A DNA stretch of 64,000 bases, from the NCBI RefSeq assembly GCF_020447265.1, contig NZ_JAJADR010000002.1, forward strand, positions 558,001 through 622,000. Direction: 5' to 3'. The notes beneath the pieces are model-generated. The model saw only the letters and a program-made list of their open reading frames with translations, was not told the DNA's origin and made no database searches. Shown here piece by piece: positions 34,524 to 43,628 of the stretch. Each line of letters starts with the position of its first letter. Position 1 is the first letter of the stretch. The position numbers and the translations under genes were made by a program. This DNA is from Hymenobacter lucidus. GTDB lineage: Bacteria > Bacteroidota > Bacteroidia > Cytophagales > Hymenobacteraceae.

Positions 34524-36014
34524 CTAATCCACGTTGTCGTGCAGGAAGCGGTTGTCGCCTAGCAGCTCGTTGTCGTCTGAGAGGTTGAAGCGCGAGATAT
34601 TCCGCTCGCTCGATGGCACCACGTTTTCCAGCTTCACCTGCCGCCGCAGATACGCGGGCGTCTCTAGCTGGTCCTTAATAACATCGTTGGTCAGCCCGTT
34701 GCTCAGGCCTTCCAAGCGGCGGCGGCGCTCCTCAGCGCGGGCATCCAGCGACGGACGAGCCGGTTGCTGTACCGGGGCAGCCTGTTGAATGACTACGGGC
34801 TCCGGGGCCGGCGTCGATGGCGCGGCTACCGGCGGTACGTAGCCCGTGTAGGGCGACGTTTCGAGGTCGAAGGTAACCTTGGGCGGCTCCGGGGCAGCAG
34901 CTACCGGCGCCGGGGTGCTGAAAGTCGGCACAAACGGCGCGGCGGGAGCTTCCTGCCGGTCTTTGTCGAAAATGTTGATCTGCGGATCGGGCGCCGCAAC
35001 CGGCTCTGGCTCCGACTTATCCAGCCCGTAGGCCATGCTTATGTTGTGCGCGTCGCGGGCAAAGCCGGTGGCAATAACCGTCACGCGGATGCTCTGACCC
35101 AGCGTGGAGTCGATACCGTGGCCGAAGATAACCTCGGCGTCCTGACCAGCCTTGTTCTGGATGTACTCCGTAATTTCGGTCAGCTCATCCATTTCCAGCT
35201 CGGCTTGGTCGCCCGACATGATGGAGAGCAGAATTTTCTGGGCCCCGTGAATGTCGGTGTTGTTCAGCAGCGGTGACGACAAGGCCTCCTCCGCCGAGCG
35301 ACGGGCGCGGTTTTCGCCTTCGGTGATGCTGCTGCCCATTACGGCCGCGCCCGAGTCTTTCATCACCGTTTTCACGTCTTCAAAGTCCACGTTGACTTCG
35401 CTCGTTACCGTGATAATTTCGGCAATCGACTTGGCGGCGGTGCTCAACACGTTATCAGCTTTGGCGAAGGCGGCCCGAATCGGCAGGTTACCGAAGATTT
35501 CGCGCAGCTTATCGTTAAGAATCACCAGCACCGTGTCGCAGTTGTCGCTGAGCTCCTTAATGCCCTGCTCGGCCTGCTGACGCTTTTTCTTGCCCTCGAA
35601 CAGGAACGGCGCCGTGACAATGCCCACCGTGAGAATGCCCAGCTCCTTAGCTACTTTGGCAATAACCGGAGCCGCGCCCGTGCCCGTACCACCGCCCATA
35701 CCGGCCGTGATAAACACCATCTTGGTGCCGTTGCTGAGCAATTCGCGGATCTGTTCCCGGCTTTCGATGGCGGCCTGCTTGCCCCGCTCGGGGTTGGCGC
35801 CGGCCCCGAGGCCTTCGGTCAGGTCCACGCCAATCTGCAGCTTGTTGGGCACGGTGCTGCTGTGCAGTGCCTGCTTGTCGGTGTTGCAAATCACGAATTC
35901 CACATCCTTTATGCCTTGGCTGAACATGTGGTTCACGGCATTGGAACCGCCCCCACCGACGCCAATCACCTTGATGATGGAGTTGGATTGCGCTGGAATA
36001 TCAAATTTATACAT
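34524..36014 (-). CDS. ftsZ: Cell division protein FtsZ
   Basis: Tubulin-like GTPase that forms the division ring. It starts with a short polar segment, then IKVIGVGGGGSNAV. The GTP signature GGGTGTGAAPV is near residue 108. The T7 loop region (NVDFEDVKTVMKDSGAAVMG) is intact. The core ends near residue 320, and a Pro/Ala/Glu-rich linker (about 330-430) leads to a C-terminal peptide block (TPAYLRRQVKLENV). The 496-residue length is long, as usual in Bacteroidota because of the linker. It is the last gene of the dcw cluster. The 116-nt spacer after ftsA is an inverted repeat, and the palindromic terminator follows the stop. Confidence 0.98.
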   Translation of the reverse strand: MYKFDIPAQSNSIIKVIGVGGGGSNAVNHMFSQGIKDVEFVICNTDKQALHSSTVPNKLQIGVDLTEGLGAGANPERGKQAAIESREQIRELLSNGTKMVFITAGMGGGTGTGAAPVIAKVAKELGILTVGIVTAPFLFEGKKKRQQAEQGIKELSDNCDTVLVILNDKLREIFGNLPIRAAFAKADNVLSTAAKSIAEIITVTSEVNVDFEDVKTVMKDSGAAVMGSSITEGENRARRSAEEALSSPLLNNTDIHGAQKILLSIMSGDQAELEMDELTEITEYIQNKAGQDAEVIFGHGIDSTLGQSIRVTVIATGFARDAHNISMAYGLDKSEPEPVAAPDPQINIFDKDRQEAPAAPFVPTFSTPAPVAAAPEPPKVTFDLETSPYTGYVPPVAAPSTPAPEPVVIQQAAPVQQPARPSLDARAEERRRRLEGLSNGLTNDVIKDQLETPAYLRRQVKLENVVPSSERNISRFNLSDDNELLGDNRFLHDNVD

Positions 36015-36028
36015 GAGTCGTCTGCTTC

Positions 36029-36134
36029 AATTAACAGTTATCATCTATCATTTATCACTCAACTATTCTGCGCTTACAGGCTTTTCGCCAGGCGGAAGGG
36101 TCAACTGATAATTGTTAAATGGTAAATGATTTAG
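36029..36134. repeat. 7-nt-word inverted repeat filling the ftsA/ftsZ spacer
   Basis: Arm 36029-36057 faces 36106-36134; the best 23 positions match at 18. On the minus strand both arms are phased heptads (TGATAAA, TGATAGA, TGATAAC; and TGATAAT, TGTTAAA, TGGTAAA). The upstream-gene arm contains the ftsA stop codon, and the other arm ends 14 nt before the ftsZ start. There is no T run. Confidence 0.78.
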
Positions 36135-37492
36135 TACTGCTTATCGTCGAAATCATCAATCAACAGCCCTTTGGTGCGGCTGATGATGTCCTGGAAGAAC
36201 TTACCGGCTCCCGATGCCTTCTTCGGCGGCGCGGGCTGGGCGGGCGTGGGCTGCGGCGCTACCGGAGCAGCGGCCCGCACCTCCGGTACCGGACGATACG
36301 TGTTTTCCTCTTCTTCGTACGAACGGCTGATGCGCTCATCAATCGAGCGGTAGCCCGACAGCACGAGGCCGACGGTAGTTGCATACATCGGCGACTTCAC
36401 TGCCTCAATCTTGCTCTTGCCCAGGTGCTCGTTGGGGTAGCCAATGCGCGTATCAAGGCCCGTAACGTACTCCGTGAGCTGCACCAGGTTCTGGAGCTGC
36501 GAGCCGCCACCGGTCAGCACGATGCCGGCGGCCAGCTTATCGCCGTGGCCCGTGCGCTGAATCTCGGCGTACACCAGCTCGATGATTTCTTCCATCCGGG
36601 CCTCGATGATGTGGGCCAGATTCTTGAGCGAAATTTCCTTGGGAGCCCGGTCGCGCAGGCCAGGGATGCTCACGATTTCGTAGTCGGAAGCTTCCTCGGC
36701 AATGGCTTTACCGAATTTCACCTTCAGCTGCTCGGCCTGGTTCTGCATTACGGCGCAGCCCTGCTTGATGTCGCTGGTCACGATGTTGCCGCCGAAGGGC
36801 AATACCGCGGCATGCCGAATAATACCATCCTTGAAAATGGCCAGGTCGGTGGTACCGCCCCCGATGTCAATCAGGGCTACACCGGCTTCCTTTTCCTCGT
36901 CACTCAGCACCGACATGCTCGACGAGAGCGGCTCCAGAATCAGGTTATCTATTTCCAGGCCTGCCTTGGTGACGCACTTGTTGATGTTGTTAATGGCCGT
37001 GCTCTGGGCCGTGATGATATGAAAGTTGCCTTCCAGGCGCACGCCCGACATGCCCACGGGGTCCATAATGCCTTCCTCGTAATCCACCTTGTAGTCCTGG
37101 GGCATTACGTGGATGATTTCGGAGCCGGGTGGGGTTACCAGCCGGTACATATCGTTGGTCAGCCGATTTACATCGTCGACGGTAATCTCAGTTTCGGCCG
37201 AATTGCGGGTGATGCTGCCGTTGTGCTGCAGGCTCTTGATGTGCTGGCCGGCAATGCCCACATTCACGACGCCAATATTGATTCCGGACTGTTCTTCGGC
37301 CTGCCGAATTGCTTTCCGGATAGCATCCACCGTCTTGTCGATATTCGACACGATACCGCGCACCACACCTTCCGACACGGCTTTGCCCATGCCGAGAATT
37401 TCGAGTTTGCCGAACTCGTTTTTACGCCCTACCAGGGCGCATATTTTGGTGGTGCCGATGTCGAGGCCGACTACAATCTTATCGTTTTGCAT
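36131..37492 (-). CDS. ftsA: Cell division protein FtsA
   Basis: Actin-like ATPase that tethers FtsZ to the membrane. 453 residues. VVGLDIGTTKICALVG near residue 7 (phosphate 1), IDIGGGTTDLAIF near 205 (phosphate 2) and GIVLTGGGSQLQN near 335 (adenosine) are clear, with the 1C domain between. The C-terminus has a Pro/Ala linker and then a helix (GAGKFFQDIISRTKGLL) that would be the amphipathic membrane-targeting part, followed by an acidic end (IDDFDDKQY). ATG 37492 (MQNDKIVVG) is chosen; the 17 residues before it overlap a terminator-like stem. Confidence 0.97.
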   Translation of the reverse strand: MQNDKIVVGLDIGTTKICALVGRKNEFGKLEILGMGKAVSEGVVRGIVSNIDKTVDAIRKAIRQAEEQSGINIGVVNVGIAGQHIKSLQHNGSITRNSAETEITVDDVNRLTNDMYRLVTPPGSEIIHVMPQDYKVDYEEGIMDPVGMSGVRLEGNFHIITAQSTAINNINKCVTKAGLEIDNLILEPLSSSMSVLSDEEKEAGVALIDIGGGTTDLAIFKDGIIRHAAVLPFGGNIVTSDIKQGCAVMQNQAEQLKVKFGKAIAEEASDYEIVSIPGLRDRAPKEISLKNLAHIIEARMEEIIELVYAEIQRTGHGDKLAAGIVLTGGGSQLQNLVQLTEYVTGLDTRIGYPNEHLGKSKIEAVKSPMYATTVGLVLSGYRSIDERISRSYEEEENTYRPVPEVRAAAPVAPQPTPAQPAPPKKASGAGKFFQDIISRTKGLLIDDFDDKQY

Positions 37493-37541
37493 GGGGAGAA
37501 AGGACGAGTGGGGTGCGGTTGGTGCTATGTGTTTCTGATGC

Positions 37542-37565
37542 AAAAAACGCCGTTTCCGGGCGTTT
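37542..37565 (-). terminator. Terminator-like stem between ftsQ and ftsA (possible attenuator)
   Basis: On the minus strand AAACGCC, a 7-nt loop, GGCGTTT, then a run of T (plus-strand A run 37542-37547). It lies 14-37 nt after the ftsQ stop and 50 nt before ftsA. It would reduce read-through into ftsAZ. Confidence 0.65.
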
Positions 37566-37578
37566 ACGCAAGGATTCC

Positions 37579-38343
37579 TTATTCACAGATGATCTGGTCT
37601 TTGAACTCAACGTTGACACGGTGGTACGTGTCCCAGCCCAGGACCGGAGGAATTTGACGGTAAAATACCATCAGTTTCGCAAATTTTTCCGAAATATTCT
37701 CCGGAAAGCCAAATTCTATTCGTTGGTCGCCTACCTGTTGAGTAAAGGAAACCTTGCCATTGGGGCCGATAAATACCTCGGCTACCTGGGCTCGCCAGAA
37801 CGGGTGTTCATCAATATAGCGCAAAAACTCAAGATACTGACGCCCGGTGGAATCTTGGAAAAAGCCAGCTTGGAGCGGCCCACCACCCAGCCGGGAAATG
37901 GGCACCACGCGGGCAGTGAACAACGACGAGAGCGGCAGTTTCTTGCCCTCAGCATCGAGGTAACTATCCTGGCGGGTATCGGCGTGGATGAGACGGGCAA
38001 TGGGCCGGTTCTGGCGCACGTCGGCGTGCAGGTTGCCGGCCAGGTCGCGGTACACTTGGGCCTCGCGCACGAAGCTGTGGGCCTTGAGGCGTGCTTCCAG
38101 CGCCTTGAGGTCGAGGTCATCGGGGTGGGCGCCTTCCAGGCGCTGGCCGCCGTTGCGGGTGAGCAGGGCCGTTACTTCCCGCTCACTGATGAAGTAGTTG
38201 TTGAATTCGTTGCCGATGGTCACGATGACGCTGCCCACGGGTCGGCTGGCCTGCCGGACCCCGGCAAACACCGCCAACGCCGAGAGCAGCACAAGGCACC
38301 CGGTAGCGAAAATCAGATTATTGGCCTTACGCTTCAACTCCAT
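37579..38343 (-). CDS. ftsQ: Cell division protein FtsQ/DivIB
   Basis: A bitopic division protein that links the FtsB/L subcomplex to the ring. 254 residues: a short basic start (MELKRKANN), one membrane segment (~9-28), then a POTRA-like region (FISEREVTALLTRNGG ... LKALEARLKAHSFVREAQVYRDLAGNLHADVRQNRPIAR, about 50-120). That last block is the FtsQ signature (xxVAxAxVxRxxPxxLxVxVxERxPxAx in form). The position between murC and ftsA supports it. Its start overlaps the end of murC by 17 nt, so translation is probably coupled. Confidence 0.92.
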   Translation of the reverse strand: MELKRKANNLIFATGCLVLLSALAVFAGVRQASRPVGSVIVTIGNEFNNYFISEREVTALLTRNGGQRLEGAHPDDLDLKALEARLKAHSFVREAQVYRDLAGNLHADVRQNRPIARLIHADTRQDSYLDAEGKKLPLSSLFTARVVPISRLGGGPLQAGFFQDSTGRQYLEFLRYIDEHPFWRAQVAEVFIGPNGKVSFTQQVGDQRIEFGFPENISEKFAKLMVFYRQIPPVLGWDTYHRVNVEFKDQIICE

Positions 38344-39751
38344 TCCAGCGAATATCTAAAATATTCCTTAGCCGGGGAACAAGCTGGTCAATATCTCCAG
38401 CGCCGACGGTGGCTAATACGTCGAAATTCTCGTCTATGGCCGCCGAGGCCAGGACTTGTTCTTTGGTCTGCAACGACTTTTGGGGCGCCGTTATTTGGGA
38501 CAAAATCAATTCGGAGGTCACGCCTTCCAGCGGCTGCTCCCGGGCCGGGTAAATAGCCAGCATCACCACCTCATCGGCCAGGCTCAGGCTTTCGGCAAAG
38601 CCGGGGGCAAAGTCGCGGGTGCGGGTGAAGAGGTGGGGCTGAAACACGACCCGCAGCCGCTTGCCGGGGTAGAGGGCCCGTAACGAGCGAAGGAAGGCTT
38701 CTATTTCACGCGGGTGGTGGGCATAGTCGTCCACGTATACCTTCTCCCCCGCTGTTATGATGAATTCGAATCGGCGTTTTACGCCTCGATACGCCGCTAC
38801 GGCACTTTTCAACTGCTCCTGCCCTACGAGTTGTAGCTGAGCAACCACGCAGGCGGCCAGCATGTTTTCCACATTGTGGTAGCCGGGCACGGCCAGTTGC
38901 AACTGCGGCACGTCGCCGAGCGGGCCGTGCAGGTCGAAGCGGAACTGGTGGCCCTGGGCGGTGATGTGGTCGGCGTAGAGCTCCGGGCCCTGCTCGGGTG
39001 AGAGGCCGTAACGAATCACCCGCACGCCTTCGGCTACGGCAGCCGCAATGCTCTGGTCGGCAGTGTGATTGAGAATGAGCGTACCGCCGGGCTTGATCTG
39101 GGCCACAAACTGCCGGAACGACTCGACCAGCGCCTCTTTGTTGCCATAGATGTCGAGGTGGTCGGCATCAGTGCTCGTGACGATGGCAATATCGGGGTGC
39201 AGAGTCAGGAAGCTCCGGTCGTACTCATCGGCTTCGACGACTACCGGTGCATTCGGGTCGCCGGGCTGGGCCAGCAGCAGGTTGGAGCCCAGGTTGACGG
39301 CAATACCGCCCAGAAAAGCCGAGCAGTTGACGCCCGCGTGGTGCAGCAGGTGGGCTACCATGCTACTGGTCGTGGTTTTGCCGTGGGTGCCGGCTACGGC
39401 AATGGTGTAGTGGCCGGCCGTGAGCAAGCCCAGCACCTGACTGCGCTTGCGGATGTCGTAGCCCTGCTCCCGCAGCCAGGCCCATTCCTGGTGGTCTTTG
39501 GGAATGGCGGGCGTGAGGACTACCAACGTCTGGGCGCGGTTGTCACGCACTTCAGCCGGAATGCTGGTTACCGCGTCGTCGTAGTGAATCCGGATGCCTT
39601 CGGAAGTCAGAGCTTCAGTCAGGGGCGTCACGGTTTTGTCGTAGCCGCTCACGCGGTGACCGTTGGCCTGAAACCAGCGCGCCAGGGCCGACATGCCAAT
39701 GCCACCGATACCCAGAAAATAGACGTTCGGAAATGCGGCTACGGGATTCAT
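38327..39751 (-). CDS. murC: UDP-N-acetylmuramate--L-alanine ligase
   Basis: Adds L-Ala to UDP-MurNAc, the first peptide step of peptidoglycan synthesis. 474 residues. FLGIGGIGMSALARW at the N-terminus is the MurC Rossmann start, GTHGKTTTSSM near residue 122 is the ATP loop with the MurC-specific His, EADEYDRSF near 172 binds metal, and DDYAHHPREIEAF near 340 is the C-terminal domain signature. It overlaps murG by 4 nt and ftsQ by 17 nt. Confidence 0.98.
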   Translation of the reverse strand: MNPVAAFPNVYFLGIGGIGMSALARWFQANGHRVSGYDKTVTPLTEALTSEGIRIHYDDAVTSIPAEVRDNRAQTLVVLTPAIPKDHQEWAWLREQGYDIRKRSQVLGLLTAGHYTIAVAGTHGKTTTSSMVAHLLHHAGVNCSAFLGGIAVNLGSNLLLAQPGDPNAPVVVEADEYDRSFLTLHPDIAIVTSTDADHLDIYGNKEALVESFRQFVAQIKPGGTLILNHTADQSIAAAVAEGVRVIRYGLSPEQGPELYADHITAQGHQFRFDLHGPLGDVPQLQLAVPGYHNVENMLAACVVAQLQLVGQEQLKSAVAAYRGVKRRFEFIITAGEKVYVDDYAHHPREIEAFLRSLRALYPGKRLRVVFQPHLFTRTRDFAPGFAESLSLADEVVMLAIYPAREQPLEGVTSELILSQITAPQKSLQTKEQVLASAAIDENFDVLATVGAGDIDQLVPRLRNILDIRWNGVEA

Positions 39752-40887
39752 ACGCGGGCTACAAGGGCTAAAAGTTCATCCACGATGGTTTCGGTGGCGT
39801 GCGGAAACGCCAGCGGGCTGAGGTTGCGGCTCAGTTCGAGTTGCTGGTCAGGATTGCTAAGCAGGCGCAGGGCTTCGTCGTAAAGCTGGACTGGAGCCTC
39901 AGCGTCGGTTACCAGCAGCGCGGCTTTCTTGCTGACCAGGGCCATAGCGTTTTTGGTTTGGTGGTCTTCGGCCACGTTGGGCGAAGGCACCAAGATGCTA
40001 GGCTTGCCAGTGAGGCACAGCTCCGACACCGACAACGCCCCGGCGCGGCTGATAACCACATCGGCGGCGGCGTAAGCTAGGTCCATGCGCTGCACAAACT
40101 CCAGGGCCTGGAGGTGGTCGGCGGCGAAAGGCTGAATCTGGCCGGCGGCCTGGGGGTAGTAGAGCTTGCCGGTTTGCCAGAGCAGCTGAATGCCGGCCTC
40201 GCGCAGGCGGGGCAGCGCGGCAGCCGTGGCCTCATTCAGGGTGCGGGCCCCGAGGCTGCCGCCGATGACGAGCAGCGTCTTTTTCTCGGGCGAGAGGCCG
40301 AAGAACTGCAGGGCCTCTGCCCGGCTGCCGCTGGTAATTTCGGTGCGCACGGGGTTGCCGGTCAGCACGAGCTTATCGGTGGGAAAGAACTTCTCCATTC
40401 CGTCGTAGGCCACGCAAATCCGGTCGACGCGGCGGCTGAGCAGCTTGTTGACCAGACCCGCGTAGGAATTCTGCTCCTGAATCAGACTAGGAATATTACG
40501 CGAAGTGGCAGCCAGCAGCACCGGCGCCGAGGCATAGCCGCCCACGCCCACTACGGCATCGGGCTTGAACTCTTCGAGCAGCTTGCCGGCCTTGCGCACC
40601 GAGCGGAACACCTTCATCGGAAACAGCAGATTCTGGGGCGTGAGGCGGCGCTGCAGGCCGGCAATGTCGAGGCCCACAATCTGGTAGCCAGCTTCGGGCA
40701 CGCGCGTCATTTCCATGCGGCCGTGGGCGCCCACAAACAGGATTTCGGCATCGGGCTGGCGGCGGCGCAGCTCGTTGGCAATGGCCACGGCCGGAAATAT
40801 ATGCCCGCCCGTGCCCCCACCGCTGATAATCACGCGGTAAGGCCGGGGGGGCTGAGAAGAGGCGCTATAGAGGGTCGTTTTGGGCAC
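39748..40887 (-). CDS. murG: UDP-N-acetylglucosamine:lipid I GlcNAc transferase
   Basis: Makes lipid II at the inner face of the membrane. 379 residues. GGGTGGHIFPAVAIANEL near residues 23-40 is the diphosphate-binding G-loop, GGSLGAR near 208 the second G-loop, and ISRAGALSVSELCLTGKPSILVPSPN near 288-313 the UDP-GlcNAc site. An N-terminal extension of about 18 residues before the core is a little longer than usual. The spacer to ftsW holds the inverted repeat at 40893-40970, whose first arm starts only 6 nt before the murG ATG. Confidence 0.97.
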   Translation of the reverse strand: MPKTTLYSASSQPPRPYRVIISGGGTGGHIFPAVAIANELRRRQPDAEILFVGAHGRMEMTRVPEAGYQIVGLDIAGLQRRLTPQNLLFPMKVFRSVRKAGKLLEEFKPDAVVGVGGYASAPVLLAATSRNIPSLIQEQNSYAGLVNKLLSRRVDRICVAYDGMEKFFPTDKLVLTGNPVRTEITSGSRAEALQFFGLSPEKKTLLVIGGSLGARTLNEATAAALPRLREAGIQLLWQTGKLYYPQAAGQIQPFAADHLQALEFVQRMDLAYAAADVVISRAGALSVSELCLTGKPSILVPSPNVAEDHQTKNAMALVSKKAALLVTDAEAPVQLYDEALRLLSNPDQQLELSRNLSPLAFPHATETIVDELLALVARV

Positions 40888-40892
40888 TGGTA

Positions 40893-40970
40893 GTGAAACT
40901 GTGAAAGGTGAAGTTGTGAAGAGCGAAATGGCAGGTTATGGATTAACAATTTCACCTTTCACAATTCCAC
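40893..40970. repeat. Word-array inverted repeat filling the ftsW/murG spacer
   Basis: Arm 40893-40916 is complementary to 40947-40970 at 21 of 24 positions, with a 30-nt centre. Words GTGAAACT, GTGAAAG, GTGAAGTT on one arm face GTGGAATT, GTGAAAG, GTGAAATT on the other strand. It lies 7 nt after the ftsW stop and 6 nt before the murG start. Confidence 0.82.
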
Positions 40971-40977
40971 GCTTGAT

Positions 40978-42156
40978 TTAAGCGTAAGCGGTTTTCTTCG
41001 GGATGCGGATGGTATCCTCCGGCTCGCCGGTCATGGGCCGTATTTCCCGCTCCCCGCGGCTCACGCTGAGGATAATGCCGATGCTGATACCGGTGAAAAT
41101 CAGGGAGGTGCCGCCCATGCTCAGCAGTGGCAGCGGCAGGCCGGTAATCGGGCCCAGGCCCACGGCCACGCCCATGTTGACCATGGCCTGCAAGACCAAA
41201 CTAAACGCCAGGCCCGCCGAGAGCAGCCCGCCGAAAGCCCCGTAGCTATTCATCACCGTTTTCAGCCCCCGATAGAGAAAGGCCAGGTACAGGAACAGCA
41301 CGAAAGCCCCGCCGGCCAGGCCGTATTCCTCGATGATAACGGCGTAGATGAAGTCGGAATACGGGTGGGGCAGGATGTTACGCTCGGTGCTCTGGCCGGG
41401 GCCTTTGCCCGTGATGCCGCCGGTGGCAATGGCAATGTAGCTGTGCTCGAGCTGGAAAGGCACCGGCTTGGTTTTGTCGGTGAAGTTTTCAATGCGCGAC
41501 TGTACCGTTTTGAAACGCTGCCCCGAGGCCAGCCCGATGCCGCCTACCACGGCTCCGATGGCCACCATGACGGCCATTTGCTTGAGCGGCACGCGGCCAA
41601 TGAACATGAGCAACAGGCAGGTAGCAAACAGCAGCAACGCCGTGGAGGCATTGGTCAGGATGATCAGGCCGCAGATGATACCCACCCAGATCATTACGGG
41701 CAAGAGCGTGGTTTTGAACTCATTGACGTGCTGCTGCCGGCGGCTGAGCATGCTGGCCAGATGCGAAATCAACGCCAGCTTGGCTAAGTCAGAGGGCTGA
41801 AAGGTCTGGTTGACAACCGGAATGGTGAGCCAGCGCGAGGCCTCGTTGATGTTGGAACCCATGAAGAAGGTAAACAGCAGCAGCGGCACCGAAATCAGCA
41901 GGGCGTAGAGCGACAGGCGCGAGTAGTAGCGGTAGTCGATGCGGTGGGCCAGCCACATGAAGAACAGGCCCACGAAAATCAGGCTGGTGTGCTTGAAGAG
42001 GAAGTATTCGGTGTTGCCGCTCATCTTCTTGTACGCCAGCGTGCCCGTAGCCGAGTACACCACCGCAATGCTGATCAGCGAAAACAGAATCACAATGGCC
42101 CACAGAATCGGGTCACCTTTCAGATTCCGCTGCAGCCAGGTTTTGATCGGGTCCAT
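40978..42156 (-). CDS. ftsW: Septal peptidoglycan polymerase FtsW
   Basis: A SEDS-family lipid II polymerase working with the ftsI product. 392 residues with about ten hydrophobic helices. Family features: FQPSDLAKLALI near residue 120, HSYIAIATGGITGKGPGQST near 240, LPHPYSDFIYAVIIEEYG near 260-280, and LPLPLLSMGGTSLIF near 345. ATG 42156 (MDPIKTWLQRNLKGD) is chosen; the frame continues upstream through the repeat spacer. Flanked on both sides by word-array inverted repeats. Confidence 0.96.
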   Translation of the reverse strand: MDPIKTWLQRNLKGDPILWAIVILFSLISIAVVYSATGTLAYKKMSGNTEYFLFKHTSLIFVGLFFMWLAHRIDYRYYSRLSLYALLISVPLLLFTFFMGSNINEASRWLTIPVVNQTFQPSDLAKLALISHLASMLSRRQQHVNEFKTTLLPVMIWVGIICGLIILTNASTALLLFATCLLLMFIGRVPLKQMAVMVAIGAVVGGIGLASGQRFKTVQSRIENFTDKTKPVPFQLEHSYIAIATGGITGKGPGQSTERNILPHPYSDFIYAVIIEEYGLAGGAFVLFLYLAFLYRGLKTVMNSYGAFGGLLSAGLAFSLVLQAMVNMGVAVGLGPITGLPLPLLSMGGTSLIFTGISIGIILSVSRGEREIRPMTGEPEDTIRIPKKTAYA

Positions 42157-42165
42157 GTGATAAGT

Positions 42166-42260
42166 TAATGAGGGTGAGCAGGTATGAGGGCAGGAGGTAG
42201 CGGTATGAATGAGTAAGGAGAAGGACAAACTTCTACCCTCCCACCCGCATACCCTCATTA
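42166..42260. repeat. Word-array inverted repeat in the murD/ftsW spacer, running into the murD stop
   Basis: Left part 42166-42200 (words TAATGAGGG, TGAGCAGG, TATGAGGG) faces 42233-42260, which on the minus strand reads TAATGAGGG, TATGCGGG, TGGGAGGG. The latter arm encodes the last nine residues and the stop codon of MurD. Confidence 0.75.
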
Positions 42261-43618
42261 CCGAAGTCGGCAACCGCTGCTGCAAACTGCCGGCCGCGGT
42301 CTTCGTAGTTTTTGAACAGGTCGAAGGAGGCGCAGCAGGGAGAGAGCAGCACTACGTCGCCGGGGGCGGCTAGCTCGGCGCCGCGGCGCACGGCGGTAGC
42401 CATGCTTTGCGTTTCTTCGAGGTGGGGCACAATGCTGCCGAAGCTGGCTTTGAGCTTTTCATTGTCGATGCCAAGACAGATTAGAGCCTTTACCCGGCTT
42501 TTGGCCAGGGGCAGCAGGCTGGTGTAGTCGTTGCCTTTGTCGGTGCCGCCGGCAATCCAGATAATGGGCTGACGGATTCCGTCGAGGGCATACCAGGCCG
42601 CTTCCACGTTGGTAGCCTTCGAGTCATTGATGAAGGTTGCGCCGTTGATTTCGCCCACGGGCTGCAGGCGGTGGTCGGCGTTGCGGAACGTAGCCAGGCC
42701 GCTTTCAATCTGCTGCTCCGACAAGCCCGCTACCCGGGCGCACAGCACGGCGGCCAGCGTGTTCTGGCGGTTGTGCTGCCCGATGAGGGGCGAGCCGGCC
42801 GTGCTGATTTCCATGCTCCGCCCTTCCATACCGGGGGCCAGGTTGGTACAGAGCCGGTTTTCGGCGGTGTAGTAGCCGGCCAGGTGATAGTCGGGGCGGT
42901 GGTGCAGGCTGAAGGGCAGCAGGTTGGCCTCGCTGAACACGGAGGTAAACTCCTGCTGAATCACCGCGTCGTCGGCGTTGTAGATGAAATAGCCGCTGCT
43001 GTCCAGGTTGCGGGCAATGCGCAGCTTGGCGTGGGCGTATTTCTCCAGCGAATAGTCGTACCGGTCGAGGTGGTCGGGCGTGATGTTGAGCAGCACCGAC
43101 ACCCAGGGCCGGAAGTCGTAAGTATCATCGAGCTGAAAGCTACTGAGCTCCAGCACGTAGTAGTCGAATTTATCGTCGATAACCTGCTCGGCGAGGCTGT
43201 AGCCCACGTTGCCGGCCAGGCCCACGCTCAGGCCCGCTTCCTTCAGCAGGTGGTAGGTGAGCAGCGTGGTGGTGGTTTTGCCGTTGGTGCCCGTAATGCA
43301 CACGCACTTGGCCTGGGTGTAGCGCCCGGCCAGCTCGATTTCGGAAATGACCGGAATCTGCTTGTCGCGCAGGGCCTGAATGACCGCAGCCTTTTCCGGA
43401 ATGCCGGGGCTTTTCACGACTTCATCGGCCGTCAGAATCTCTTCCAGCGTGTGGCTGCCTTCCTCGAAGCGGATACCGGCCGCCGTCAGCTTCTCCTTAT
43501 ATAAAGGCTGAATCGGGCTCTGGTCCGAAACGAAGACGGTGTGGCCTTTAGCCTGCGCCAGTAGCGCGGCCCCTACTCCACTTTCCGCAGCGCCGAGAAT
43601 GACGATTTTCTTAGACAT
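42233..43618 (-). CDS. murD: UDP-N-acetylmuramoylalanine--D-glutamate ligase
   Basis: Adds D-Glu to UDP-MurNAc-L-Ala. 461 residues. VILGAAESGVGAALLA is the N-terminal Rossmann motif, GTNGKTTTTLL near residue 112 the ATP loop, NITPDHLDRYDYSLEKYAHAK near 178-198 the Mur ligase core, and FINDSKATNVEAAWYAL near 328 the C-terminal domain motif. The final residues after FGNEG are encoded by the repeat arm at 42233-42260, so the C-terminal tail may be specific to this lineage. Confidence 0.97.
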   Translation of the reverse strand: MSKKIVILGAAESGVGAALLAQAKGHTVFVSDQSPIQPLYKEKLTAAGIRFEEGSHTLEEILTADEVVKSPGIPEKAAVIQALRDKQIPVISEIELAGRYTQAKCVCITGTNGKTTTTLLTYHLLKEAGLSVGLAGNVGYSLAEQVIDDKFDYYVLELSSFQLDDTYDFRPWVSVLLNITPDHLDRYDYSLEKYAHAKLRIARNLDSSGYFIYNADDAVIQQEFTSVFSEANLLPFSLHHRPDYHLAGYYTAENRLCTNLAPGMEGRSMEISTAGSPLIGQHNRQNTLAAVLCARVAGLSEQQIESGLATFRNADHRLQPVGEINGATFINDSKATNVEAAWYALDGIRQPIIWIAGGTDKGNDYTSLLPLAKSRVKALICLGIDNEKLKASFGSIVPHLEETQSMATAVRRGAELAAPGDVVLLSPCCASFDLFKNYEDRGRQFAAAVADFGNEGMRVGG

Positions 43619-43628
43619 GGTATGTGAG

